From Clavulina sp. PMI_390 (taxonomy: Eukaryota > Basidiomycota > Agaricomycetes > Cantharellales > Hydnaceae), in assembly GCA_015039315.1 (NCBI GenBank), contig WIDE01000036.1, positions 148,729 through 212,728 on the forward strand: a DNA stretch of 64,000 nucleotides, written 5' to 3'. Under the pieces are notes generated by a model. It saw nothing but the letters and a program-made list of their open reading frames with translations. It made no database searches and was not told the origin of the DNA. Positions 10,142-21,889 of this stretch are shown piece after piece. A program made the translations under genes and the position numbers. The first letter of the stretch is position 1; every line of letters starts with the position of its first letter.

Positions 10142-12934
10142 CTATGCAACTGGCGGCCAGCGAATAGCATTGCTGCGTAGCCATGCTCTGTCGCGCTCTC
10201 GATACTGTGGAGAGGTTGGATCTTTGCCACGAATGATATCCTCATGCCTGTGTAGAATCGTAGTTTCTCAGTGTCAGCGACGCGGACGGCAAAAGATTGA
10301 AAACTGAAGAGGTGACGGACGCGGATACGATATGTTCCCAAAAAACGGCTCCTGGTCGAAAGCAACACTTCCTAATGCAGAGAGTGCAGCGATCACGCTG
10401 TAGAATTGCCTGTGACTGCGTCCAGAAGGGGTCAAAGATCGCTGTCTCTGTCGGGTCAAGACGTCTCCACGAGCTACCATCTACTGCTTTGTCATGATGT
10501 GTAATCTCCCAGTGATGACGCTGGGCAGCCAATAGATTTCTTAAAAACCATGAAAATAACAGAGAGGGATTTTGCTTACAGCTGACTCCCAGTGCATTGC
10601 CATATCCTCACAGACTTCACATAAGATGTATCCCGCAGCATCATCAAGCTCATCATGTGTACAAGTGCTAGGTTCCAACCCATATAGTAACACTATCTTC
10701 CGCGCGAGAGCTGAACCGGTATCGTCGAAGGACCACATCGTTGATAGTTTCTGGATATCAACATCGCCATTGGAATATGGGATGGTATCGTAGAATGAGT
10801 TGCGATGAAGGACACGGTACGGTGTTCCATAGGTCGTCGATTGCTGTTCCAAACATTTAAATAAGACGATGGCGAGGTTCAAAGCGTCTGGACAGGACTG
10901 AGACCATGAAAGTTGCGGCTGGGATTGGATGAGATTCACAAAATGATTCCGAACTCGCTGGGTAGATCGAGTGATGTGTGCTGATATGAGTGGAAAAAAT
11001 TCAAGAGGCATCATGGGCTTGGGGGATTCATTTCGCTCGCTTTCCAAGAAGGCGTAGAAATTCTCGCCTAGTGCCCACCCATCGAGCATCGCCTAATGAA
11101 CGAATTGACACTTTTCTTTGAACACAGAAACTAAATGGATCACAATATCACCCACAACGATGTGAGGTGGTAAAATGATATCAATCAAGTACCCCTCACC
11201 ATTTGGAAGATAGTCAATAGTCGGAAGTCGACGAGCGCATTCCTTTTGCATAGCGAGGGCGGCACAAGAGTATGCTGACCACTTTGCTTCGTCTTGAAGC
11301 GCCTTGATCGCATCTTCAACGTGAGGAAGGATGGTACTCTGCTGTTTTGCCCAGACTTGGGACACGGTGAACGAACTTCACTGAGAAAAGTTAGAAAAGC
11401 ATCAGCTCACTTCTGCTGGTCAAACGCTTCGACTGCTGCATTGTAGGCATGCTGCGATATGTCCAGTCACGAATCGCTTCAATTATATTTTGAGAATAGC
11501 CATGAAAGAGAAGGTGGTCTTTCAGACTGTGATGTCATTCAGGAGAAATAAGTGAGTGTAACTTGCTTGATGTGGGAAATACTCACTCTTTCATGCGTTC
11601 GGTTCGCACGCCATACAATTCTCTATTTCGTTCGACTGACCGCTTTCGCAGCCAGCTATGTATAGCATCAGATTGCTGCTCCATTTATATGGTTATGAGG
11701 CTATGTGGTCCAAGATTTCTACGTCGAAGACTTACCTCTTGCACTTGCTGTAGCGACTCGACCTGCGACTGACAGAAAGCCGTGAGCGCGATGTCGTCGC
11801 CTTCAAATTCTTCTAATTGTTGGCTCATAGCATCGAACCGCGATTTTTGGAAGATTCGGTCCCCGGGGAATCGTTCTTGGATACCCTGCATCAGTATACG
11901 GCGAAGGTAGCAAAGTTATGGAAGCTCACTCGTTCCATGAAGGACGCTTGAAGGTATCAGAGAGCTTGTTTCTCCGACGCCATGGCTGGCACTCAGCCGG
12001 ATATATTTAGAATCTCCATTGTCTCCACCACTAGGAGGGTGATCATATCAGCGCCCAGGAACTGAACCACGGCCAGCATAGGACATCAAGAGGGGAATGC
12101 GCTCACGCAGTGCCGCGGCATTTGTCACACCACCGACGCTTGATCTCCCACGCGAGGGTCTTATCATTTGCTCTACAGCCGGTTTTTCCGCAACCCTGTG
12201 CAAGTTTACCAACAAGCGAGCATTCAGAACCCATCAAGACCAGACCATCAGAAAGGGTAGAGAGGATTCTGAGACAAAGTTGATACCTGGCAGTAGTGAC
12301 CGAAAACGAGACAGGCATATTGTTGTTCCGTAATGCCTGATGGGCAACCGGGTAAGTCCTTGAGGCTGAGTCTCGCATACCGCCAGATCGGCGCGCTCGC
12401 TGTAGCGAGCAGAAATACTGCAAATACTTTCGAGCTCAGAACCAAATGAAGCAGGTCCGAAGGTTGGAGATAGGAGCAGATCTGGACAGATTGCCTATCA
12501 GCGCCGCCAATGATAAAAGCACCGATTGCATACCTCGCTAACGACCTCGTTGGGCATCAGAGTCAACACGTCTGAAAGCTTCCCTTTTGTACGCTTTCTG
12601 GGTCGTTCTCCTGTCCCACCCGCCGCTTTCCGTTTGCGAACCAGAGTAGCGGCAGAGTCTTGAACTATTTACCTTGGCATTAGCTGTATGAGCAGTGTGT
12701 ATGTCACAGAGGCTCGCTTACAAGGCCCTTCGCCCGTACTTGGCTTATATTCCGGCTGGACCGTGTCGATTGCTTCTTTAGTACCACGTGAAGCGACGCT
12801 AACGTTTGTCCCTGTCGCAGTCGAGCTCGAGGCATCTGACGAAGGAAGGAACCTGAGGGATCAGCCAGTGTTGATAGAAGAGAGTACGAGAGGCTACACA
12901 GACGGTTTCTGGCGCTCTTACGCGTTCCGCCCAT
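10142..12934 (-). CDS. F-box protein, copy A
   Basis: This is the most diverged and most downstream member of the minus-strand array. It starts MGGTRKSAR at 12,934 and ends at a TAG at 10,142. In order: a short basic start, a Ser/Thr-rich exon, a Lys/Arg-rich exon (RKRKAAGG, RKRTKGK) that could act in nuclear import, the F-box beginning LMPNEVVSE followed by ICSYLQPSDLLHLV, then HYCQGCGKTGC and RRWCDKCRGTA, a CxxC...CxxC pair that could bind zinc. Later exons carry DWTYRSMPTMQQSKRL, VWAKQQSTILPHVE, THDELD and MHWESAV. F-box proteins of this type are expected to recruit substrates to SCF ubiquitin ligases by binding Skp1; the substrate is unknown. About 13 exons. Its last exon lies 243 bp from the convergent kinase copy 3. 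Confidence 0.8.
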
Positions 12935-13029
12935 AATATGGGTCCAACCACGGTGGAAAATACGAGTCGGGGCAAAGGTGAGGAACAAGCGCCAAGCAGC
13001 GCCAAAATGTGACGGGCCGAGTGCCGAGG

Positions 13030-13046
13030 GTTTGTGATGTAACGCG
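13030..13046 (-). promoter_or_regulatory. Diverged copy of the F-box upstream motif (copy A)
   Basis: The plus strand reads tttgtgatgtaacgcg, about 100 bp upstream of the copy A ATG. It is a two-mismatch version of the gtgacataacgcg core found upstream of copies B, C, E and F. Possible promoter element; function inferred from conservation only. Confidence 0.35.
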
Positions 13047-13091
13047 TCAACAAATTAGACATGTTCACATCCATGTGTCCAGAAACACTTT

Positions 13092-13160
13092 GCAGGTTTG
13101 ATTTCGGCTTATCTCGTTTCAAATATGAATACGATCTGACCCCGAAATATCGAGGAGGAC
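13092..13160 (+). pseudogene. Kinase activation-segment relic inside the F-box array
   Basis: A short plus-strand stretch translates as FDFGLSRFKYE, close to the SDFGLSRFKHE of the kinase genes. The nucleotide match to kinase copy 1 (gattttggcttatcccgctt and the next bases) is clear for about 30 bp, then weakens after a small insertion. The differences across that core are all C in the gene and T in the relic, or the reverse. There are no flanking kinase exons. It lies between the F-box B stop and the F-box A start, on the opposite strand to both. Best explained as a leftover fragment of a former kinase copy, but the match is short. Confidence 0.45.
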
Positions 13161-13289
13161 TCATGACTCGTACATTTACACTCATCTTATCAAACTTGAA
13201 TGAAGCAAAAGGGACAGGCTGGGATATAGCACACCTAACCTGAATGAAGAACAATCATTGGATTCGAGTAAAAGCGAGCAAAGGAGTTG

Positions 13290-16074
13290 TTACGATGTGT
13301 GTGGAGTTGGACGTGACCACTCCAGAGCCTCTCGATATATCCATGGTCGGTCGCGTTCTCGATACTGTGGAGCAGCAGGATCTTGATCGCCAATGACATC
13401 CGAATGCCTGATAAAGAGTGTGTCGTTTGAGATCTAAGTGACCGCCTCCTGTAATTTCAGGATTACGAAAACTAGACTCACGCTGAAGCTATGTGTTCGT
13501 TCATCTCATCTCCCGTCGGTAAAAAACGACCGCCAAGGCAGAGAGAACAGCGATCCAGTGACCGGTAAGTTTGTGAAGTCGACCAGCGTGGCTCGAAAGC
13601 CTCCGCCTCCTCCGATCTGAGACATCTCCATGAACTGTCTTCTGCGCCCGAGTCATCGTGTATAGTCGCCCAATGGTGACGCTACAGAAATGAAAAGAAA
13701 AACAATTAAGCACGTGCACATACGAACCCATAAGCGCTTACAACTGCCTCCCAGTGCATTGCCCTATTCCCCCAGTTTTGACATAACACATAACAAGCAG
13801 AATTATCTAGGTCGTCTTGGGTGCAGGTGTTGGGATCCATATTGTGTAGGACAATCATCTTGCGCATAAGAATCGAACCAACTTTGTCAAATTTCCACCT
13901 CGCTCTTAGTAGCTCCGTATCAACCTCGCCACGAGAAAGAGAAATATCGCCATAGCATCGATGAAGATTGCGGTAAGGTTCTCCGCGTCTGTTCCCACAG
14001 CTAGGTTCCTGCCAGAAAACGACTATGGCGAGATTCATTATATCCAAGTGCAATAGTGAACTGGGTAAATCCGATTGAGTTTGGACAAGCCCTGCGAAAA
14101 AATCTCGGACGAGCTGGGAGGATTGGGAGACAGATTCCTGGATGAGGGAAACAATCTCAGGGGGGCAGGTGGGCAACGGGGAAGAGTCTCTATGATAGCG
14201 AAGGAGATCACTCCAATCCTCCAAAACCCACTCGTTGATTTTTGACTAGCTAGTAGCATGAGGCGTCTGCTCCTCGGTGCAGTAAAAGGAGAATTACGCA
14301 CGTTAACTGCGAGCGGCCAATCGTAATGAGCCTTCCGGCTGTATGAGAGGTGGTCTATTGTTGGCAGACGACGAGTACATTCATCACGTGCGATACTCGC
14401 GGCGTAAGTATAAGCAGCCTGCTTTATCTGTTCGCGCACAGACGCCAGAGCAATCTCGACATGGGGCAAGAGGGATGCCTGCTGTTTTACCCACACTAGA
14501 AATTTGCACAGAATTAAACACAAATGTGGGTAGATAACAAAAGGATTGAAGCTACTTCGACTTGTTAGAGGCTTAGACTGGCGCATGGTAGGCATATTTC
14601 GATATATCCCGTCGTTAATTGCCTCCAGCATCTCTCGAGGATATCCGTGACCTTCAAGATGATTTTTGAGGCTACAGAGAGGTGTGGTAAAGCTTAGTCA
14701 GTGTGCTGAGTCGCGAGTCACGGAGAAATAGAAAACAAACTCGTCAATTCGATTGTCTCGCATCGCATAAAGGGCCTCATCCCTTTCTTTGGAGCGGCTA
14801 TCAATCCAACTATCGATCGCTCTCATTTGCTTTTGGCAGGATGACAGACTATCAGAGGTAGACAATTCACAGCGTAATCGGCAAGTGACATACATCATAA
14901 CCCTGGCTCAGCAACTCCCTCTGAGACTGAATGAACGCCGCAAGAGCAGTATCATCACCTTCGAGTTCTTTCAACTGCTGAGAAATTGAGTCGAAGTGAG
15001 ATTTCTTGCAGACTGCAGCATAAAATGCCCATCGTCCTTCCCCAACATGATGTTAGCAAATTATACTAGATATCGAATTGAAGGTAATCACTGGCTCCCA
15101 CCAGATCGTTCCTGGGCACCAAATCAGACGCTCCGTTGCCAATGCTAGGGCCAGGAAGAGCCAAATATCGTTCGTCTTCTGTGCTGTCACCACGACAAAG
15201 GAAGACAATCGTCAGTTGCGGTGCTCGCGCTGGTGACACCATTGATTTGGGGGGCAGCTACTTACGCACAGCTTCGGCATTCATCACACCACCGACGCCG
15301 AATCTGCCAAGCAAGGGTTTTACTAGTGATCCGGCAACCAGTTTTCCCACAACCCTGAACAGAATTTGGCATGTAAGACTTTAGTGATGTGTGCGCACGA
15401 CAGAGAGTCACAAAGTAGGACATATAAGGCGCATACCTGACAATAATGTCCAAAAAGTAGACACGCGTATTGTTGTTCAGTGATGTCTGATGGGCACTCG
15501 GGCAGGCCTTCATCGCCCATTCTCGCCGATCGCCAAATAGTTGCGCTCGCTTTAGCCAGGAGGAATATTGCGAATATTTTGGAGCTCTGAACGAGGTGAA
15601 TGAGGTCTGAGGGTTGGAGGTACGAGCAGATCTAGAGACACAACGAATCAGCACAGCTTGTCAGAGAAACATATTGGGTGCGTACCTCCCCAATAACCTC
15701 GTTAGGCATCAGAGTCAGCACACTAGAAAGCTTGCCTTTCTTCCGCTTCCGAGGAGGTCCTCTAGCTGCACGATTATCTTTTCGCTTACGTGTCCGGACA
15801 GCAGGAACTTCGTGCTCTGTCTCGACGCTGGGTCAGCTACGCTGCGGTTATCTAAATGCAGGAGTCCATTCACCAGAATCTGAAACTTCGCTCGGGTCCG
15901 GTGTGTTGCGTTTCGACTCATTAGTTGTGTTCGAATGAGCTGGATGAACGTGGACACTTTCGACGATTGTCGAACTCTTCGCACCTAATTGATAGACACA
16001 ATGAGCAGCCAGTACATGTAGAAGATAATGATTATTTACGAACCAGTTCTTGTGCTCCTACGCGTTCCAACCAT
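13290..16074 (-). CDS. F-box protein, copy B
   Basis: Starts MVGTRRSTRT at 16,074 and stops at TAA 13,290. Same exon order as the other members: short basic exon, acidic/Ser-Thr exon, Lys/Arg-rich exon (RKRKKGKLSS), F-box (TLMPNEVIGE, then ICSYLQPSDLIHLVQSS), HYCQGCGKTGCR, RRWCDECRSCA, then RSMPTMRQSKPL, VWVKQQASLLPHVE, a helical C-terminal block ending CQNWGNRAMHWEA, and a final exon PQYRERDRPW. In the block that reads VCEVCGDK or similar in copies A and C-F, this copy has CQNWG, so one CxxC pair is lost. Probable SCF substrate adaptor, as for copy A. No frameshift or stop was found in the exons I joined, but not every junction was checked. Confidence 0.78.
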
Positions 16075-16156
16075 GGCAATTGTTATATGGGATTGAGCTG
16101 GCGAGCAGGCGCAACCTGTGCAGACGTCCAACCACGCGGCAAACAAGTCACACCCC

Positions 16157-16170
16157 TGTGACATAACGTG
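16157..16170 (-). promoter_or_regulatory. F-box upstream motif (copy B)
   Basis: The plus strand reads tgtgacataacgtg about 83 bp upstream of the copy B ATG, sharing the gtgacataacg core with copies C, E and F. Possible promoter element; no binding protein is proposed. Confidence 0.4.
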
Positions 16171-16458
16171 TTTGGCAGGCTCGGTGTCTCGAGTCCGGGG
16201 GACGCGACCCTATAGTGAACCTACTGAACTGGTGTATGAATACTATTCATTGCGTCTGGGAGAGCTGGATTACATCGAGAGCGTGGGTTAAACTAATTAA
16301 TTGGCTAGAAGGATGGAGCCTGGAACCACATTAGTTCGGGACGAGGATTGTTGCAAAAAGATGAGGGTGTCAAGAAAGAACGTTATCAGCCATAGGATGG
16401 TCCCCACCCCACTTCACTTAATGTTTCAGTTGACAGAACTAGCGAGAAGAAGGGGCCA

Positions 16459-19268
16459 CTATGCTTCGGCTGTGACAGGGAGCGGCCATTGCATGGCATC
16501 TTGGTGGTACCACTGTCGATGGTGTTCTCGGTATTGAGCAACAGAAGGGTTGTCTCTAACGACATCTGGGTGCCTATTGAAAAAGGATAATGGCTCAAAA
16601 GTCAGATAAGTGTGCCTAAGCATAGTAAAATCCAAAGAAGGAGCTGACTTGGAGTTGATATGCTCTGTGATCTGGGCTCCAGCAGGATAAGACTGAGAAT
16701 TAAGGCATAAAACGCAACGATCGAAGGCCCCGTGGTTTTGAGAGCTGGTCCAGAGGGGATGGAAAATTGCGCTCTCCGACGCGTCGAGACGCCTCCACGA
16801 ACTAGCCTCTGCGGCTTGGTCATGATGGGTCAGTCCCCAGTGACGACGCTAGATATAGATAAAACAAGACCTCTTTCAGAAATGGTAGACATGGAGGAGG
16901 TCGAACTTACGGTGGACTCCCAGTGCATCGCTTTATCACCACAAACGTCGCACAACACATAGCTCGCGCGGCTATCTAGTTCATCGTGCGTGCAGGTCTT
17001 TGGGTCCAAGCCATATAACGTGACAATCTTGCGTATCAGGATTGATCCAACTTCATCGAACAACCACGTTGCCTGCAGGCTCTCGATGTCAACCTCGCCA
17101 CTCACGTATAAGACAGAGTCGTAATAGCGATGAAGGGCACGGTAAGGTAATCCGCGCCTCCCCCAGCCATCCTTTACGCTGTGAAACACAACAACCGCAA
17201 GGTCCAGCATTTCCGAATCTGACAGCGAAGGAGGTAGGTCCGTTCGCCGTTGAAGTATGTTCGTAAAGTGATTTCGTACTCGCTGAGTGCAGTGAGTGAC
17301 GTATTCCGAGATTAGGGTGAGAGCCTCAGAGGGGAGGATGGGTGGCTCGGAGCTCTCCAACCGATGTCGAAGGAGAATATAAAAGCCGTCATCCTCGGCC
17401 CAATCTTCAAGCAGCAACTAGTGGAACAGTACGGATGAGGATCGCAATATGGACTAGGATGTGGAAAGATGACACACTAGAATTTCTCTAGACAAACGTG
17501 AATAGTTTGGCCAGCCATTACATGGGAGGTGATCCGTGGTGGGAAGCCGACGAATGCATTCATCTCTGACCGCATCCGCAGCGCGATTGCGCGCGATCTT
17601 CTTCATATGCTCACGGAGCGTTTCAACTGCCTTTTCGACGTGAGGAAGAATGGCGTTTTGCTGTTTTGCCCATACTGGAATGCTAATGAGACGTATGTCC
17701 TAATGCAAAGTGCGGGAAAGGTCTCAACTGACTTCGATCTGTTAAACGCTTGGACTGCCGCATAGTAGGCATGCTGCGATACGTCCACGGATCAATGGAC
17801 TCCAACAGTTCTCGTGGGTACCCATGGGCTTCAAGGTGATTCTTCAAACTATAGCGAACGTCAATGCTGCGCAACCACTGTGGAAAGGGTGAGGAGACGA
17901 GAAGATAAGGTACGGACTCTGTAATTCGTTCGTTCCGTACGACTACGAGCTCGTCAAATCTTTCGTCGACGCGATCGACGATCCACCTATAGATGGCATT
18001 AACTTGCTACTTCCCCCAAACCAATTGTCAGCAGGATATCCGATCCTGAGGTTAGTGGTTGAGTCACATACTTTCTGCTCCTCGTCTAACAGATCATTCT
18101 GAGACTGGCAAAACGCCGCGAGGGCAGTCTTGTCGCCTTCAAGTTCCTTAAGTCGAAAAGTAATAGCTTCAAACTGGGATCGCTTGCAGAGTATGCTGAA
18201 CGATGTCCAGCGCTCTCGTGTACCACTCTATCAGCACACCCGCAGGAACATGGTGGCCCTTAATACTCACTCGCATTAAGAAGAGAGACTTTAGGCACTA
18301 ATTTGCACGCTTCATCGGTGTAAGGAGGGAAGTCGAGCCGTAGGTACTGATCTTGTCCTTCCTCGCCACTATGAAATAGCAACCTCTTAAGAATAAACTC
18401 GTCGCAAGCTGGAACACAATCGGAAAGAGGGAGACGTACGCGCATTGACGGCATCTCTCGCACCATCTACGTCTGATTTGCCATGCAAGTGTCTTTTTGT
18501 TCGCCGGACTGCCCGTCTTTCCGCAACCCTAAAATCGGATCCCAGGCCAGGAGAGTAGTGTGATCTTATGAATAGTTGATATTGGGGACTTGAAAGCAGG
18601 GTGTCGAACAAAGACACACCTGACAATAGTGGCCGAAAATGAGGCACGCGTATTGTTGCTCAGTAATGTTTAACGGGCACTCAGGCAGTTCTTCGACATT
18701 GAGTCTAGCGTACCGCCAGATGGGTGCACTTGCTTGGGCGAGGAGGAAGATTGCGAATATCTTGGAGCTCTGAACTAGATGAAGAAGGTCTGCAGGCCGG
18801 ACATAGGAACAAATCTAGGACCGTCGCTCAGTGGCAACCCAAAGGTATCACAGTATGCCAAACCAAAGAAGCACGTACCTCCCCAATGACCTCGTTCGGC
18901 ATTAGGGTCAACACGCTCGATAGTTTGCCTTTCGTGCGCTTTCGAGGAGGCCCTCTCCCACCACCTGCTTTGCGCTTGCGCGTTTGCATGGCAGGGAATT
19001 CATGCTCTGCACAAGCTCGTATTAGAAGCGACACGGTGTGCCTCGGTAACTGATGTTATTGCTCACCAGAGTCTTCCCCTTCGCTTACTCCATCGTCGTC
19101 ATGGTGGTCCCAACCGGCTGTGGCGTCTGGCTCATTCAGGGTGACATCGAGGCTTGGACCAGCCTTAGCAGCTTGTTTGAGCAAGCGATGAGCAAGCGAT
19201 GAGCAAGCGAACACGATTTAAGAGACCGCCTACATACTTATTCGAGCACTCCTCCTTGCTCCAGACAT
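16459..19268 (-). CDS. F-box protein, copy C
   Basis: Starts MSGARRSARI at 19,268 and stops at TAG 16,459. It has about 13 exons with the shared order: acidic exon, Lys/Arg-rich exon (RKRTKGKLSSVL), F-box (LMPNEVIGE, ICSYVRPADLLHLVQSS), WRYARLNVEELPECP, HYCQ plus GCGKTGSPANKKT, and RRWCERCRQCA as the probable zinc-binding CxxC pair. The C-terminal half has a coiled, acidic helix exon, TYRSMPTMRQSKRLTD, a conserved block of about 145 residues ending CDVCGDKAMHWES, and a last exon AQYREHHRQWYHQDAMQWP. It belongs to the close group C-F, which all start MSG and have a shared promoter block. Probable SCF adaptor with unknown target. Confidence 0.82.
19179..19211. repeat. Three tandem copies of an 11-bp unit
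   Basis: The unit gagcaagcgat occurs three times in a row (the third ends in a). It lies in the first intron of F-box copy C and is absent at the matching place in copies E and F, so it is a recent local expansion. No function is suggested. Confidence 0.9.
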
Positions 19269-19279
19269 TGTACTAGGTA

Positions 19280-19358
19280 GGGTACCGAGGAAGTTTCGAG
19301 TCGAGCGGTGGTTTCAAACAAGTGTCAACAAATGTGGGATCGTGACATAACGCGCCGA
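19280..19358 (-). promoter_or_regulatory. Conserved upstream block of F-box copy C
   Basis: This block of roughly 75 bp, just upstream of the ATG, matches the blocks of copy E (24,240-24,317) and copy F (27,360-27,436): gaggaagtttcga, gtcaacaaatgtg and gtgacataacgcg in the same order and spacing. It is more alike between copies than most introns appear to be, which suggests promoter function or recent duplication. Confidence 0.5.
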
Positions 19359-19560
19359 GTTTGGTGGTGAGGGCACAACACCATCAACCTGCTGAACTGA
19401 TATATAGATGCTATTTATCACTACTTTGGAGAGGTCCGCAATACATCAGGAGTTACGGCCAAGACTGAGGACGAAGCAACGAGGTGCTACCGGCCATAGA
19501 ATCATGCATCCCAATCTCAAGATAGCCATGATTGGCACAACAAAGAAGACGACGCGTCAA

Positions 19561-21879
19561 CTATGCATCGGCTGTGACGGGGAGCGGCCATTGCATGGCA
19601 TCTTTGTGGTACCACTGTCGATCGTGTTCTCGGTATTGTGCAGCAGAGGGGTTGTCTCTGACAACATCCGGGTGCCTGTTGGAGATATACAATGGGTTGA
19701 CAGTCAGATAGGTCTACTTTAACACACCAAAACCCAAAGGATGAACTAACGTGGAGTTGATGTGCTCTGTGATTTGAGCTCCAATAGGATAAGAGTGCGA
19801 ATGAATGCATAGGACGCAACGAGCAAGAGCACTGTAGTTTTGCGATTTCGTCCAGAGGGGATGGAAAATTGCGCTCTCGGACGCGTCGAGGCGCCTCCAC
19901 AAACTAGCCTCTGCTCCTCGGTCATGATGGGTCAATGCCCAGTGGCGATGCTGGTATAAAATATAATCTTTCTGAGAACTGGTGAACATGGAGGAGGTTG
20001 AACTTACAATGGACTCCCAGTGCATCGCTTTATCGCCACAAACCTCACACAACACATAGCTTGCGTGGCTGTCTAGTTCATCGTGGGTGCAGGTGTTCGG
20101 GTCTAAGCTATATAACGTGACAATCTTGCGTATCAGGATGGATCCCGCCTCGTCAAACGACAACGTTGCGTGGAGATGATCAGTGTCAACCTCGCCATCC
20201 ACGTATAAGACAGAGTCGTAATAGCGATGAAGGGCACGGTAGGGTAATCCGCGCCTTCCCCAGCCATCCTTTACGCTGTGAAACACGACAATTGCAAGGT
20301 CCAACATCTCCGACTCCGACAGTGAAGAAGGTAGGTCCGTTCGTTGTTGAAGTATGTTCGTAAAGTGATTTCGTACGCGCTGAGTGCAGTGAGTGACGTA
20401 TCCCGAGATGAGCGTAAGAGCCCCAGAAGGGAGAGTGAGTATATGGGAGCTATCCCTCCGATTTTGAAGGAGAGCATTAAAGCCTTCGTCCTCGGCCCAT
20501 TTATCCAGCAGCGACTAATGGAATAACACGGATGAGGGACGCGAAATGAAAAGGAATGTGGCAGGACTACGCACGATGATTTCTCTCGACAAACGCGAAT
20601 AGTTTGGCCAGCCATTGCATGTGAGGTGATCCGCGGTGGGAAGCCGACGAATGCATTCATCTCTGACCGCATCCGCAGCACAATTGTACGCAATCTTTCT
20701 CAACTGTTCGCGAAGCGTCTCAACTGCCTTTTCGACATGAGGAAGGATGGTATTTTGCTCCTTCGTCCATACTGGAAAAGCTCATGAGAGGCAGATCTTG
20801 ATGTGAAGTGCAGGAAGAATCTCAACTGACCTCGATCTGTCAACCGCTTAGACTGGCGCATAGTAGGCATGCTGCGGTAGGTCCATGTATCGATTGAATC
20901 CAAAAGTTCTCGTGTGTACCCATGAGCTTCGAGGTGATGCTTCAAACTATGGAGTGTGTTAATCGGTGCTACCATCCTGGTAGGGTTTAGGCGAGATTGA
21001 GTACAAACTCTCTAAGTCGTTCTTCCCGTATAACTACTAGCTCATCAAATCTTTCTCCGGTACGATGAAGGATCCAACTATGAATGGCGTCACCTTGCTA
21101 CCTCGCCAGCGCGAGGTGTGAGTAGGAGTAAAAGATCCCAGCCGATGAGTGACTCGCGTACCTTCTGTTCTGTGCTCAACACTTCGTTCTGGGACTGGTG
21201 AAATGCTGCAAGTGCAGTTTTGTTGCCCTCAAGCTCTTTGAGTCGGAGGGAGACGGCGTCAAATTGAGATCGTTTGCAAATAGTGCTGTGCAGTGTCCAC
21301 CGCTCTGGTTCACCACCGCATCAGCATGCTGCAGGATATGGAGGTCACAAACACTCACTAGCACCACGAAGAGAGGTTGTAGGTACCAGAGCGCGCGCTT
21401 TGTCATAGCGGGGAATTTTCTCCAGCCTCAAGTACTGCCGATCTTGTTCATCTTCGCCACTGAGAAATGAGCAAACTGTCAGGGAATACGTGGACGGCGG
21501 CTGGATATAAGCGGAATGAAGATGAAACTCACGCGCACTTGCGGCATCGCTCACACCACCGACGCCTAATTTGCCAAGCAAGAGTTTTCGCGCTCGCTTG
21601 ACTGCCAGTTCTCCCACAGCCCTAGGAATGTGATTTGGGGGCAATAAGGCATTATGACTGACCAAGATCGAGGCCCTGTGATGTTAAACCGGTTTTTTAG
21701 TACACACCTGACAATAGTGACCGAAAGCGAGACATGCATATTGCTGCTCAGTGATGTCTGACGGGCATTCAGGCATGTCGTCGATACTGAGTCTCGCGTA
21801 TCGCCAGATGGAAGCGCTTGCTCGTGCAAGGAGGAAAACTGCGAATAGCTTGGAGCTCTGAACCAGATGAAGAAGGTCT
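19561..21879 (-). CDS. F-box protein, copy D (5' part lost at an assembly gap)
   Basis: The C-terminus is complete and stops at TAG 19,561. The gene runs up to the N-gap, where it begins inside the F-box exon at DLLHLVQSSKLFAVF; the first three exons and the start of the F-box are missing. Visible parts are DDMPECPSDITEQQYACL, HYCQ, the GCGKTGSQ and RRWCERCRKCA zinc-type pair, TWTYRSMPTMRQSKRLTDR, DECIRRLPTADHL, the 145-residue block with CEVCGDKAMHWES, the exon HWALTHHDRGAEASLWRRLD with RCVLCI, and the last exon AQYRERDRQWYHKDAMQWP. Very close to copies C and E. The truncation is an assembly effect, not evidence of a pseudogene. Same inferred SCF adaptor role. Confidence 0.78.
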
Positions 21880-21889
21880 NNNNNNNNNN
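21880..21889. other. Assembly gap of 10 Ns inside the F-box array
   Basis: Ten Ns separate the F-box exon of copy D (left) from the exon of copy E that ends GDKAMHWESIV (right). The right flank stops within the splice donor, the left flank within the F-box. By comparison with other copies, two tail exons of E (about 450 bp), a spacer (about 300 bp) and three head exons of D (about 450 bp) should lie between, roughly 1.2 kb. Ten Ns is therefore a placeholder. Confidence 0.95.
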
